Notes: generated by a model not told the origin, from the letters alone. Counted from the stretch's first letter, positions 1 through 5,527 are shown. The stretch is 5,527 nt of DNA from Gorillibacterium sp. (GCA_014380705.1 JACMJI010000022.1:1-5527), one strand, 5' to 3'. Numbers and translations are program-made.

Positions 1-1076
1 CCTGGTGGGAGACTTGGACAAATTTAACCCTAAACCAGATGAAGGATTGGGGCTTTAATACGGTGGGCAATTGGTCCAGCCAACGCTTCGCTTTGGATTC
101 TAAGCTTCCCTATGTGTACCCGCTGGAGGATTTCCCACAAACGAGCAGCTTGATCTTCCGTGATTTTCCTGATGTATTTAGTGAGGAATACCAGGACAAT
201 TCTACTCGCTTTGCCCTGCAGCTGCACCGCTTCAAGGATGATCCTTGCCTGATTGGTTATTTCCTGCGAAATGAACCTGAATGGGCCTTCGTAGGGGGAC
301 TTATCATTGCAGAGGAATTGCTGGAAAACAAGCATGATTTTGCTTCTAAAGAAGCATTGATCACGTTTCTGGAACAGCAATATAACGGGGATATCAGCGT
401 GTTTAATCAAGCATGGAACACAGCTTTCCAAGCATTTGACCAACTACGGGGAGGGATTAAGAAAGCGGCCAGCTTCTCCGAGCAGACGCGGCTTGACTTG
501 AGAGCATTCTCCCGTGAAATGGTGGCGAGGTATGTTTCTATCCCGAGTAAAGCAGTAAGAGCTGTCGATCCGCACCACTTAAATCTAGGTATGCGTTATG
601 CCTATCTAACCGATGAGGACCTTCTTGCGGGCTGTGAGAATTTTGATGTATTCTCGATAAACTGTTATAAGTTTGATCCAACACCCGAAATCGAAGTGGT
701 TGGCCGATTGACGGGTCTCCCCGTCATGATTGGGGAATACCATTTCGGCGCACTGGATAAAGGGTTAACAGCCACAGGGCTCAAGGGTGTGACGTCGCAA
801 GGGGAAAGAGGCAAAGCCTACAGCCTTTATACAGAACGAGCGGCGGCCAGCCCTTACTGTGTTGGTGCCCATTACTTCATTCTCTCGGATCAAGCGGCAT
901 TAGGTCGATTTGACGGCGAGAATTATCAGATTGGTCTTGTCAACGTTTGTCATCAACCTTATGATGAAATGCTGCATTATGTGACAGAGACGAATCGTAC
1001 CATTTATCAGGTGGCTTCCGGTGAGAAGGAGCCTTCCAACGAGCAACCGGAGAAAATTGAATTTATTGCTTTTTAA
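1..1076 (+). CDS. GH50-like clan GH-A glycoside hydrolase, C-terminal part (5' end outside window)
   Basis: The reading frame is open from the left edge (first full codon at 3, reading WWETWTNLTLNQ before the Met at 39), so the Met at 39 is internal and the true start lies upstream. About 357 residues are visible. The stretch MKDWGFNTVGNWS resembles an early (beta/alpha)8-barrel strand of GH50-type enzymes. GYFLRNEPEW follows, and its Glu (codon 273-275) fits the clan GH-A acid/base 'NE' motif. MIGEYHFGALDKG comes later, and its Glu (codon 735-737) fits the nucleophile position; a GE(F/Y)HFGALD motif is what I recall from GH50 beta-agarases. With both candidate catalytic Glu present the enzyme looks intact. 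The family has retaining beta-galactosidase/agarase-type members, but the substrate cannot be read here. No signal peptide can be judged because the N-terminus is missing. No convincing terminator follows the stop. GH42 or another GH-A family is the main alternative. Confidence 0.72.
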   Translation, partial: WWETWTNLTLNQMKDWGFNTVGNWSSQRFALDSKLPYVYPLEDFPQTSSLIFRDFPDVFSEEYQDNSTRFALQLHRFKDDPCLIGYFLRNEPEWAFVGGLIIAEELLENKHDFASKEALITFLEQQYNGDISVFNQAWNTAFQAFDQLRGGIKKAASFSEQTRLDLRAFSREMVARYVSIPSKAVRAVDPHHLNLGMRYAYLTDEDLLAGCENFDVFSINCYKFDPTPEIEVVGRLTGLPVMIGEYHFGALDKGLTATGLKGVTSQGERGKAYSLYTERAAASPYCVGAHYFILSDQAALGRFDGENYQIGLVNVCHQPYDEMLHYVTETNRTIYQVASGEKEPSNEQPEKIEFIAF

Positions 1077-1312
1077 AGGCAGCAAAGTCATGTCATCTCT
1101 ATATTATGAGAAAACGGAATCTAACTTGTTTGTAAAATATGCAAAGTAAATGTAGTAGTTTTTTGAAAGTTACTATACAATTATAATCTGTTCATTAAAG
1201 TAAAAAAATGGAGTTGGCGTACGCTAAAGAAAATGATAACCGCTAATTTGGGAGATAATAACAAGAAAATATCCGAATGAGGATAATCTACAGAAAATAA
1301 TGGAGTGATGAT

Positions 1313-1546
1313 ATGAGTAAAGCTAAAGGCAAAGGTGGAACAGGGCGCGGGACAGGCAGTAAAGGCTGGACTCGTTGGAATAAAAGTGCAAAAGCCAAAA
1401 CGGTGGGGAAACGAACCGGTGTAAAAATCGGGCCCGGCTCTTTTGGTGATCAGAGTGATAAAAAATCCGAGGTTACAAAAAGAAACATCAAAAACCAAGG
1501 TGTAGCTGTCGTGAGAAACAATAAAGTGGTTATTGAAGAGAAGTAA
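1313..1546 (+). CDS. Small basic Lys/Gly-rich protein, possibly DUF3934 family
   Basis: This 77-residue protein starts at an ATG preceded by GGAGTG at 1302-1307, with GGAG 7 nt from the start. It has 15 Lys and 5 Arg against 5 acidic residues, and 13 Gly concentrated in the first 45 residues. The N-terminus (MSKAKGKGGTGRGTGSKGW) closely resembles, from memory, short Bacillus proteins of the uncharacterised DUF3934 family. Those are about 40-50 residues, so the C-terminal 30 residues (ending VVRNNKVVIEEK) would be an extension. There is no signal peptide, membrane segment or cysteine. The composition suggests binding to nucleic acid or ribosomes, but that is only inference. It is a separate unit: 236 bp lie upstream and a strong terminator starts about 20 bp downstream. 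The coding call rests on the good ribosome binding site, the recognisable N-terminus and the terminator. Function is unknown. Confidence 0.75.
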   Translation: MSKAKGKGGTGRGTGSKGWTRWNKSAKAKTVGKRTGVKIGPGSFGDQSDKKSEVTKRNIKNQGVAVVRNNKVVIEEK

Positions 1547-1567
1547 GTTAAGAGGAATATTTGATGG

Positions 1568-1607
1568 GCACCTTCGTCTTCTGCAAAGAAGTAGGGAGGT
1601 GCTTTTT
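1568..1607 (+). terminator. Rho-independent terminator of the small basic gene
   Basis: The stem GCACCTTC (1568-1575) pairs with GGAGGTGC (1595-1602) over 8 bp with one G-T wobble. An inner CTTC (1578-1581)/GAAG (1588-1591) stem closes a TGCAAA loop. Five T residues (1603-1607) follow directly. It lies 21 bp after the stop at 1546 and before the convergent regulator gene. The other strand has no matching U tract, so it should work mainly on + strand transcripts. Confidence 0.85.
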
Positions 1608-1643
1608 CTATCATATATGATTATGGATTCTCCGTGTGAACAC

Positions 1644-2543
1644 TTAAATTCCTCTATTGACCATTTCATTCATCGGGTACGGTACATCAATCTGAGCGCC
1701 TACATAAGACAAGTGCTTGATCCGCGGGTCGCTGTAAAGTCTACGGTATTTACTTGCACTCATGCCCTTGATCTTGGTGAAGCAGCGAGAGAAATACAAT
1801 GGATCCACGAAACCGACTGCTTTTGCAATTACCTGAATACTCCAGGTTTCTGCTGTCAGTAACAGGCATGCCTTATCTAATCGCTTCATTAGTACGGCAG
1901 CTCGCGGGCTATAGCCGAAATGTTTGGTAAACACACGTGTAAAATGCTCATGGGACCATCCGACATAATCGGCAATGGCGGACACCTTTAACTCCTCCTC
2001 CAGATGTTTATCCATAAACTGCTGAGCATTGCGCAGCTCATTCGGTAGATGGGTTTTCCCTGCAAGCAGGCTCAGCCCGGATGTTTCCTCCCTCATTTGA
2101 TGCAAGGCGTCTAATTCTGAGAATAAAGCATCCAGCAGTTTTGAGCATCTTTCGTCACAAGATCCGCTTCCATCTTCTTCATGAGCTAGGTACAGAATAT
2201 ACTTCATCATATGTTGAAGAATAGGATGGTGCAGCGCGGAAATAACGGGTGAAGTGATCGATTGGAACATTTCATAGAGCGAGTCACTAACATCCTTAGC
2301 AAAATGGACAAACAAGTGACGAGTGGGAGATGAGGGATCAAATGCATACATATGTCTCTCACCCGGTCTTGTTAAGATGAAGCAAGGCTGCTTGATTGTG
2401 GTGTGTATTGTATTCGTACGATACACGGTTTGGCTTGGTTCGGGAAAATATACAAGCTCATAATCATCAATCATCCGGGGACCCAGGCTCCATCCTGGCT
2501 TGACAATGAAATCGCCAGCCTGGCGCAACATATACGTATTCAC
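1644..2543 (-). CDS. AraC-family transcriptional regulator with N-terminal cupin-like sensor domain
   Basis: The protein has about 299 residues, the usual length for AraC-family sugar regulators. The N-terminal half holds a cupin-like sensor region (PGERHMYAF... RHLFVHF, about residues 60-81). The C-terminal third has the two helix-turn-helix units: ELKVSAIADYVGWSHEHFTRVF (about 185-206) and WSIQVIAKAVGFVDPLYFSRCF (about 234-255), then the family signature KIKGMSASKYRR. A tail of about 30 residues follows the second helix-turn-helix. I chose the GTG at 2543 because AGGAGG (complement of 2551-2556) lies 7 nt from it. A TTG three bases further upstream (2546) has only a 4-nt gap, and the next ATG (2531) is 19 nt away. 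The gene diverges from the six-hairpin glycosidase gene at 2780, so that gene is its likely target, by the usual rule for such pairs. The ligand is unknown, probably a sugar or oligosaccharide. Confidence 0.93.
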   Translation of the reverse strand: MNTYMLRQAGDFIVKPGWSLGPRMIDDYELVYFPEPSQTVYRTNTIHTTIKQPCFILTRPGERHMYAFDPSSPTRHLFVHFAKDVSDSLYEMFQSITSPVISALHHPILQHMMKYILYLAHEEDGSGSCDERCSKLLDALFSELDALHQMREETSGLSLLAGKTHLPNELRNAQQFMDKHLEEELKVSAIADYVGWSHEHFTRVFTKHFGYSPRAAVLMKRLDKACLLLTAETWSIQVIAKAVGFVDPLYFSRCFTKIKGMSASKYRRLYSDPRIKHLSYVGAQIDVPYPMNEMVNRGI

Positions 2544-2581
2544 CAAACACCCTCCTTTTCCAATAGTATATCAAATATGTC

Positions 2582-2611
2582 CATATAATGTGTTGAGCCG
2601 TTTATTGTCCA
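2582..2611 (-). promoter_or_regulatory. Candidate promoter of the AraC-family gene
   Basis: Read on the - strand, TGGACA (complement of 2606-2611) is followed after 18 bp by TATATG (complement of 2582-2587), a fair sigma-A-type match. It would give a leader of about 30 nt before the GTG at 2543. A second possibility is an extended -10, TGATATACT (complement of 2565-2573), but its transcript would start almost inside the Shine-Dalgarno sequence. Confidence 0.3.
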
Positions 2612-2633
2612 TGCCTTGAAAACCCCTTAAAGT
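2605..2633 (+). promoter_or_regulatory. Candidate promoter of the six-hairpin glycosidase gene
   Basis: TTGTCC (2605-2610) and TAAAGT (2628-2633) are 17 bp apart, and each matches the sigma-A consensus at four of six positions. Such a weak promoter would fit activator dependence. The -35 overlaps the TGTCCATGC box and also the -35 proposed for the opposite strand. The leader to the start at 2780 would be about 140 nt. Confidence 0.3.
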
Positions 2634-2648
2634 AAAAGGGTGCATGGA
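2608..2648. repeat. Nested inverted repeat in the divergent control region
   Basis: The outer arms TCCATGC (2608-2614) and GCATGGA (2642-2648) are a perfect 7-bp inverted pair. Inside them, CCCTT (2624-2628) and AAGGG (2636-2640) form a second 5-bp pair with a 7-nt loop. The left arms are 9 nt apart and the right arms 1 nt apart. No T tract follows, so it is not a terminator. It overlaps the candidate + strand promoter and could be an operator. Confidence 0.5.
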
Positions 2649-2690
2649 TGCTTCGGTAACCCTAAAGCAGAGAATGGAATGGATCAGACA

Positions 2691-2703
2691 CCATGCAACA
2701 TGG
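2691..2703. repeat. Short inverted repeat CCATG-CAA-CATGG
   Basis: CCATG (2691-2695) and CATGG (2699-2703) form a perfect 5-bp inverted repeat around CAA. It lies between the candidate promoter and the glycosidase start, and shares its core with the TGTCCATGC-like boxes. It could be an operator half-pair or a small hairpin in the leader. Confidence 0.35.
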
Positions 2704-2704
2704 A

Positions 2705-2750
2705 CAGGTGCCAATACAGGCATGCGACAGGCAGGTATCGTCAGGTATCG
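2705..2750. repeat. CAGG repeat cluster with tandem CAGGTATCG
   Basis: CAGGTATCG occurs at 2732-2740 and again at 2742-2750, a 10-bp period. Three more CAGG copies precede it (2705, 2717, 2728), giving five in 46 bp. The spacing is close to one or half a DNA turn. The cluster sits just before the Shine-Dalgarno sequence of the glycosidase gene, so it could act as DNA (activator or repressor site) or in the mRNA leader. Confidence 0.45.
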
Positions 2751-2760
2751 CCAAATGGAT

Positions 2761-2768
2761 AAAAGGAG
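2761..2768 (+). promoter_or_regulatory. Ribosome binding site deciding the glycosidase start
   Basis: AAAAGGAG is the only good Shine-Dalgarno match upstream of the gene. It supports a start at TTG 2777 (8 nt) or ATG 2780 (11 nt) and argues against the in-frame ATG at 2693. ATG is favoured as the commoner start codon. Confidence 0.7.
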
Positions 2769-2779
2769 ATGTTAGGTTG

Positions 2780-4840
2780 ATGAGAAAAGAGAATCGCAAC
2801 ATTACATTCAAGTATCGTCCCGACGTGATTCAGACATGTATCGGGCTAGTGGACGATACACACAAGACGATTGTGCGTGAGGATGGGAGCATCAACTACA
2901 ATTTTAATCAGAAGGAATACTTGAAACAATCATCCCTGTCCAAAGAAGCGATGCCGCCAATGATGCAGACGATTGAGCACAATCATTGCTTCGATCACCG
3001 ATATAGACCGATGTTTCATCATCGGGACCAGCTTTTGCGTATTGAACAAAGCTATGGAGATCCGCGGGCAGCGATTGTGACGACGACCGAATATTATGGC
3101 CAAACCACGTTCTCATGGACCGTGTTCGCACATCAGGATGCGTCCGGTCTTCGCGCAGACATTGTCCGTTGGTCGCTTGAAGCATCATCGGATTTCGGTC
3201 ATGCCAATACATGGGTACGAATGGCTTCTCTTGGGGAGATGGCGAATGGACCGACTTTAATCGGCTCGAAAACGGTAAAAAGCAGCGCTTGTTCGGATAA
3301 AGGAATTCAAATGATATCATCGGGTGAACGATTGGAAGGTGCTTTCGCGTTCGTACTGGCAGGCGATCTCTCGGAGATGGATCTCACTGTGGAATGGGCG
3401 CAGGAGGCGGAGCAGACGGCACTGGACTATTGGCTGCAGGTCCGGCCATTCCAGGAAAGGTTTGTCATTCCGGATCTACAAATCATGGATATGCTGGAGG
3501 CTTGTGGGCGCAATATTCTGCAGGCCAGAGAAATTAAGGACGAAATCTACGAGTTTCAGGTAGGACCTACCACGTATAGAGGACTCTGGGTGGTGGATGG
3601 GCACTTCCTGCTTGAGGCTGCACATATGATGGGCCGGCGGGAGGAAGCTTACCAAGGCCTGCTCGCTGTGCTGAAGCGGGTCAAGCCGAATGGCTCCATC
3701 CGCATTATTCCCAAGCATGACAAGGAAACGGGAATCGCCATGGCGACTATGGTTCGACAATGTGAGTTAATGAATGACGATGATCGTTTGAGAGAGCTAT
3801 GGCCGACCTTCCAGCGCAGTTTAGGCTACATCCAATCTCTGAGGGAGGAAGCAATGAAGCTGGGGGAGGAATATCCGGCGTATGACTTGTTCCCGCCCGC
3901 CTTTGCCGATGGGGGAATGGGGTATCATCCGGAATATACGACACCGCTTTGGATCATGATCGGACTGAAGTATGCCTATCGTGCAGGTAAACGGTTAGGC
4001 TTGGAAGGCCACGAAGCATTCAAGGACCTGTTCGATGAGGTGATGGCCGGCTTCCAGCGTTGCACTAGCAGAGATATGAAGGTAACCGAGAAGGGAAGCC
4101 GTTATTTCAGCATGTGCATGGAACAAAGTGATGCGTATAAGGAGCAAACGGCGAACTGGGCTTATGCCCATGCGATTTATCCGGGTGAAGTACTAAGTCC
4201 AGAGGATGCCTATGTGGATGATTTCTTGTCCTTTATGGATGAGCTTGATGATGAGCATGGGATTCCGAAGGAAACAGGCTATTTCATGGACCAAACGTTA
4301 TGGGCATACGCTAGCATGTTCTATGCACAGGTATGGCTCTATGCAGGCAAGCCGCAGAAAGCCATTGATTACTTATATGCTTTTGCCAACCACGCTGCAC
4401 CAAACCGAGTCTGGGTTGAGGAGCAATATTTTACAGAGACGCATTCCAATGAATACGGCGGAGATATGCCGCACAACTGGGCATCAGCGGAGTTCATTCG
4501 GCTGGTCAGACATTTGCTTGTGATGGAGCAGGGCGATGATTTACTCTTGCTGCCGGGATTGCCGGACGAGTGGCTACCCCAGGAAGAAGCGTTGGTCCTT
4601 GAGAATACGCCGACCCGCTACGGATTGGTCTCGCTTCAATTAAGCAAAGACGAAACGCACGGCTATCGCTTGAAGTATGTACGTGAACCGGGCAACCAAC
4701 AGCCTGCCAGGGTGCTAATATACTGGGATGGGCAGCTTCTGCAGGTTGAGGGTGCAGATGTCGCTGCTGAATCGGGAATGATTGTTCTCCCGGGAGATAT
4801 ACGGGGAGTGGAGCTGCATCTGGGGGAGCGCCTTATATGA
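2780..4840 (+). CDS. Six-hairpin ((alpha/alpha)6) glycosidase family protein, substrate unknown
   Basis: Starting at the ATG at 2780 the protein has 686 residues. AAAAGGAG at 2761-2768 lies 11 nt from this ATG and 8 nt from an in-frame TTG at 2777, so either may be used. The frame stays open back to 2693, but that part has no ribosome binding site. Residues about 1-220 look like a beta-rich N-terminal domain. About 230-600 look like a helical toroid with repeated aromatic/Gly helix pairs (GLWVVDGHFLLEAAHMMGR, residues 268-286; YHPEYTTPLWIMIGLKYAY, 382-400; QTLWAYASMFYAQVWLYAG, 505-523). GGDMPHNWASAEFIRLVRH (560-578) is typical of rhamnosidase-like and GH15-like six-hairpin enzymes, and DDLLLLPGLPDEWL (586-599) leads into a C-terminal beta domain. 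Candidate acidic residues are Asp273 (VVDGHF) and Glu547/Glu548 (VEEQYF). No signal peptide is seen, so it is probably cytoplasmic and acts on imported oligosaccharides. The divergent AraC-type gene is its likely regulator. Confidence 0.85.
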   Translation: MRKENRNITFKYRPDVIQTCIGLVDDTHKTIVREDGSINYNFNQKEYLKQSSLSKEAMPPMMQTIEHNHCFDHRYRPMFHHRDQLLRIEQSYGDPRAAIVTTTEYYGQTTFSWTVFAHQDASGLRADIVRWSLEASSDFGHANTWVRMASLGEMANGPTLIGSKTVKSSACSDKGIQMISSGERLEGAFAFVLAGDLSEMDLTVEWAQEAEQTALDYWLQVRPFQERFVIPDLQIMDMLEACGRNILQAREIKDEIYEFQVGPTTYRGLWVVDGHFLLEAAHMMGRREEAYQGLLAVLKRVKPNGSIRIIPKHDKETGIAMATMVRQCELMNDDDRLRELWPTFQRSLGYIQSLREEAMKLGEEYPAYDLFPPAFADGGMGYHPEYTTPLWIMIGLKYAYRAGKRLGLEGHEAFKDLFDEVMAGFQRCTSRDMKVTEKGSRYFSMCMEQSDAYKEQTANWAYAHAIYPGEVLSPEDAYVDDFLSFMDELDDEHGIPKETGYFMDQTLWAYASMFYAQVWLYAGKPQKAIDYLYAFANHAAPNRVWVEEQYFTETHSNEYGGDMPHNWASAEFIRLVRHLLVMEQGDDLLLLPGLPDEWLPQEEALVLENTPTRYGLVSLQLSKDETHGYRLKYVREPGNQQPARVLIYWDGQLLQVEGADVAAESGMIVLPGDIRGVELHLGERLI

Positions 4841-4910
4841 TCTTACGCGTTTAACTTTTTTGAGTGAAAAATTATTTATAAGTCAAAATCCGATAATACT
4901 TTAAGGTGAT

Positions 4911-4941
4911 CCAAGTCTAACTTGGCAATAATAAATTTTTT
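4911..4941 (+). terminator. Weak hairpin, possible terminator of the glycosidase gene
   Basis: CCAAGT (4911-4916) and ACTTGG (4920-4925) form a perfect 6-bp stem with a CTA loop. The run of six T residues (4936-4941) begins 10 nt after the stem, not directly after it, so this is not a standard terminator. It is the best candidate in the 166-bp gap after the glycosidase stop. Confidence 0.3.
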
Positions 4942-4953
4942 CACAGAAGGCTA

Positions 4954-4984
4954 TTGACCTTCACGTTACGTCAAGGAGTACACT
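4954..4984 (+). promoter_or_regulatory. MerR-type promoter and operator of the MerR/TipAS gene
   Basis: A -35 TTGACC (4954-4959) and a -10 TACACT (4979-4984) are separated by 19 bp, the overlong spacing typical of MerR-activated promoters. The dyad CCTTcACGTtACGTcAAGG (4958-4976) fills the spacer. Its arms match perfectly except for the lower-case bases: the centre and one symmetric pair. MerR-family proteins bind such spacers and twist the DNA to align the promoter. The gene 30 bp downstream encodes such a protein, so autoregulation is likely. Confidence 0.8.
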
Positions 4985-5006
4985 TGGTTTGTCAGGAGGT
5001 GAGGGC

Positions 5007-5527
5007 ATGGAATACACGGTGCAGAAGCTAGGACAGCTTGCGGGAGTGAGCACGCGAACATTGCGATTTTACGATGAGATCGGCATGCTGCGACCGGCAA
5101 GAATCAACTCTTCCGGCTATCGAATTTACGGACAGAAGGAAGTGGATCTGCTGCAGCAGATTCTTTTCTACAGAGCGCTCGGCGTAAGCTTGGAGAATAT
5201 TAAAGCGATCGTATCGGAGCCGACTTTTGATGGATCCATTGCACTAAGGGAGCATCGCGACAAGCTGCTGGAGAAGCGGGAGCAATTGGATGCACTTATC
5301 GCCAACGTTAATAAAACCATAGCCGTAACAGAAGGGAGCATGACCATGACAAACCAAGAGAAATTTGCAGGCTTTAAACAAAAAATGATCGATGAGCATG
5401 AGAAGAAATATGGGGAAGAGATCCGTGCCAATTACGGAGACGAGCAGGTCGATAAGTCCAACAAGAAGATGAAAGGGATGACGGAGGAGCAATATGCAGA
5501 AGTAGAAAAGCTGGGTGCGGATGTGAC
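5007..5527 (+). CDS. MerR-family regulator with TipAS-type C-terminal domain (3' end outside window)
   Basis: The first 173 residues are visible; the gene runs off the right edge. The ATG at 5007 follows AGGAGGTGA (4994-5002) at ideal spacing. Residues 1-70 form the MerR winged helix: VQKLGQLAGVSTRTLRFYDE, then GMLRPARINSSGYRIYG. A long helix rich in Lys, Glu and Gln (about 75-108) is the dimerising coiled coil. From about residue 114, TNQEKFAGFKQKMIDEHEKKYGEE begins a TipAS-like domain, which in Streptomyces TipA binds thiopeptide drugs and in Bacillus Mta controls multidrug transporters. The layout matches Mta closely as I recall it. It probably acts as a drug-responsive activator of its own promoter (4954-4984) and perhaps of a transporter outside the window. 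The drug ligand cannot be read from the sequence. It is unrelated in function to the sugar genes upstream. Confidence 0.92.
   Translation, partial: MEYTVQKLGQLAGVSTRTLRFYDEIGMLRPARINSSGYRIYGQKEVDLLQQILFYRALGVSLENIKAIVSEPTFDGSIALREHRDKLLEKREQLDALIANVNKTIAVTEGSMTMTNQEKFAGFKQKMIDEHEKKYGEEIRANYGDEQVDKSNKKMKGMTEEQYAEVEKLGADV
5332..5348 (+). promoter_or_regulatory. Internal start-like site at the TipAS domain boundary
   Basis: AAGGGAG (5332-5338) is followed after 7 nt by an in-frame ATG (5346-5348, Met114), with another in-frame ATG at 5340 (Met112). This is where the sensor domain begins. In Streptomyces lividans tipA, the short TipAS protein is made from an internal in-frame start near residue 110. 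Here the match is in position and layout; use of the site is inference. Confidence 0.45.

Larger units (their letters stand above)
2578..2706. promoter_or_regulatory. Cluster of TGTCCAT sites, candidate operator of the divergent AraC/glycosidase pair
   Basis: The exact 7-mer TGTCCAT occurs at 2578-2584 and 2606-2612 on the + strand, and inverted (ATGGACA) at 2700-2706. Looser relatives lie at 2642-2648 (GCATGGA, inverted) and 2691-2696 (CCATGC). The best single site is TGTCCATGC at 2606-2614, and its near-mirror is ACATGGACA at 2698-2706. The first two copies start 28 bp apart. Repeated sites between divergent genes are what one expects for an AraC-type regulator acting on both promoters. Which protein binds here is inference. 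Confidence 0.45.

Noticed and set aside
1090..1149. A 19-codon + strand reading frame (MSSLYYEKTE...) in the gap after the GH50-like gene.
   Set aside because: Only a weak AAAGG lies 10 nt upstream, the sequence is low in complexity of signal, and I recognise no family. It is too short to support without homologues.
1163..1187. TTGAAA and a perfect TATAAT as a promoter for the small basic gene.
   Set aside because: The spacing is only 13 bp, too short for sigma-A, and the correctly spaced -35 would be a run of T in an AT-rich stretch. TATAAT there may be chance.
1181..1669. A 162-codon - strand frame across the small basic gene.
   Set aside because: It is antisense to the better-supported basic gene, runs through the terminator hairpin, has no good ribosome binding site and resembles no family.
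1533..1862. A 109-codon + strand frame starting inside the end of the small gene.
   Set aside because: It crosses the terminator and then reads the AraC-type gene antisense; its composition is not protein-like.
2693..2779. An N-terminal extension of the glycosidase from the ATG at 2693.
   Set aside because: No ribosome binding site precedes it, it covers the CAGG repeats, and a good AAAAGGAG lies just before 2777/2780.
3324..3563. A 79-codon + strand frame inside the glycosidase gene.
   Set aside because: It lies wholly within the glycosidase in another frame, and its Arg/Trp-rich composition is typical of an out-of-frame shadow.
5168..5492. Two - strand frames opposite the MerR/TipAS gene.
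   Set aside because: They overlap a clear MerR-family gene, and their Ser/Leu-rich content is what the antisense of its Glu/Lys-rich helices would give.

Overview
The window looks like a chromosomal carbohydrate-use region of a Gram-positive bacterium of the Bacillales, most likely Paenibacillus or a close relative. The basis is the strong Shine-Dalgarno sequences (AGGAGG type), the mix of glycoside hydrolases with an AraC-type local regulator, a small lysine/glycine-rich protein of Bacillus type, and a MerR/TipAS regulator resembling Bacillus Mta. The genus is an inference from gene content, not from a marker gene.

Layout, left to right. (1) Bases 1-1076 hold the 3' part of a clan GH-A glycoside hydrolase, GH50-like, on the + strand. 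(2) Bases 1313-1546 hold a 77-residue, strongly basic small protein with its own ribosome binding site, closed by a good rho-independent terminator at 1568-1607. (3) Bases 1644-2543 on the - strand hold an AraC-family regulator, convergent with the small gene. (4) Bases 2544-2779 are a divergent control region. It carries three exact copies of TGTCCAT (one inverted), a nested inverted repeat, a tandem CAGGTATCG repeat and candidate promoters on both strands. (5) Bases 2780-4840 hold a 686-residue six-hairpin-type glycosidase on the + strand. (6) Bases 4841-5006 are an AT-rich gap with a small hairpin, then a MerR-type promoter whose 19-bp spacer contains an almost perfect dyad. (7) From 5007 to the window end is a MerR/TipAS regulator, cut off by the window edge, with an internal start-like site at the TipAS domain boundary.

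How the parts may work together: the AraC regulator and the six-hairpin glycosidase are a divergent pair, and the simplest reading is that the regulator controls the enzyme in response to a sugar. The GH50-like enzyme upstream may act in the same broad polysaccharide pathway, but nothing in the sequence ties the two to one substrate. The MerR/TipAS gene appears to be a separate, self-regulated unit. I see no mobile element, CRISPR array, tRNA or rRNA. I found no clearly new biological system. The most interesting points are the regulatory architecture of the two regulator genes and the unassigned substrate of the six-hairpin enzyme.
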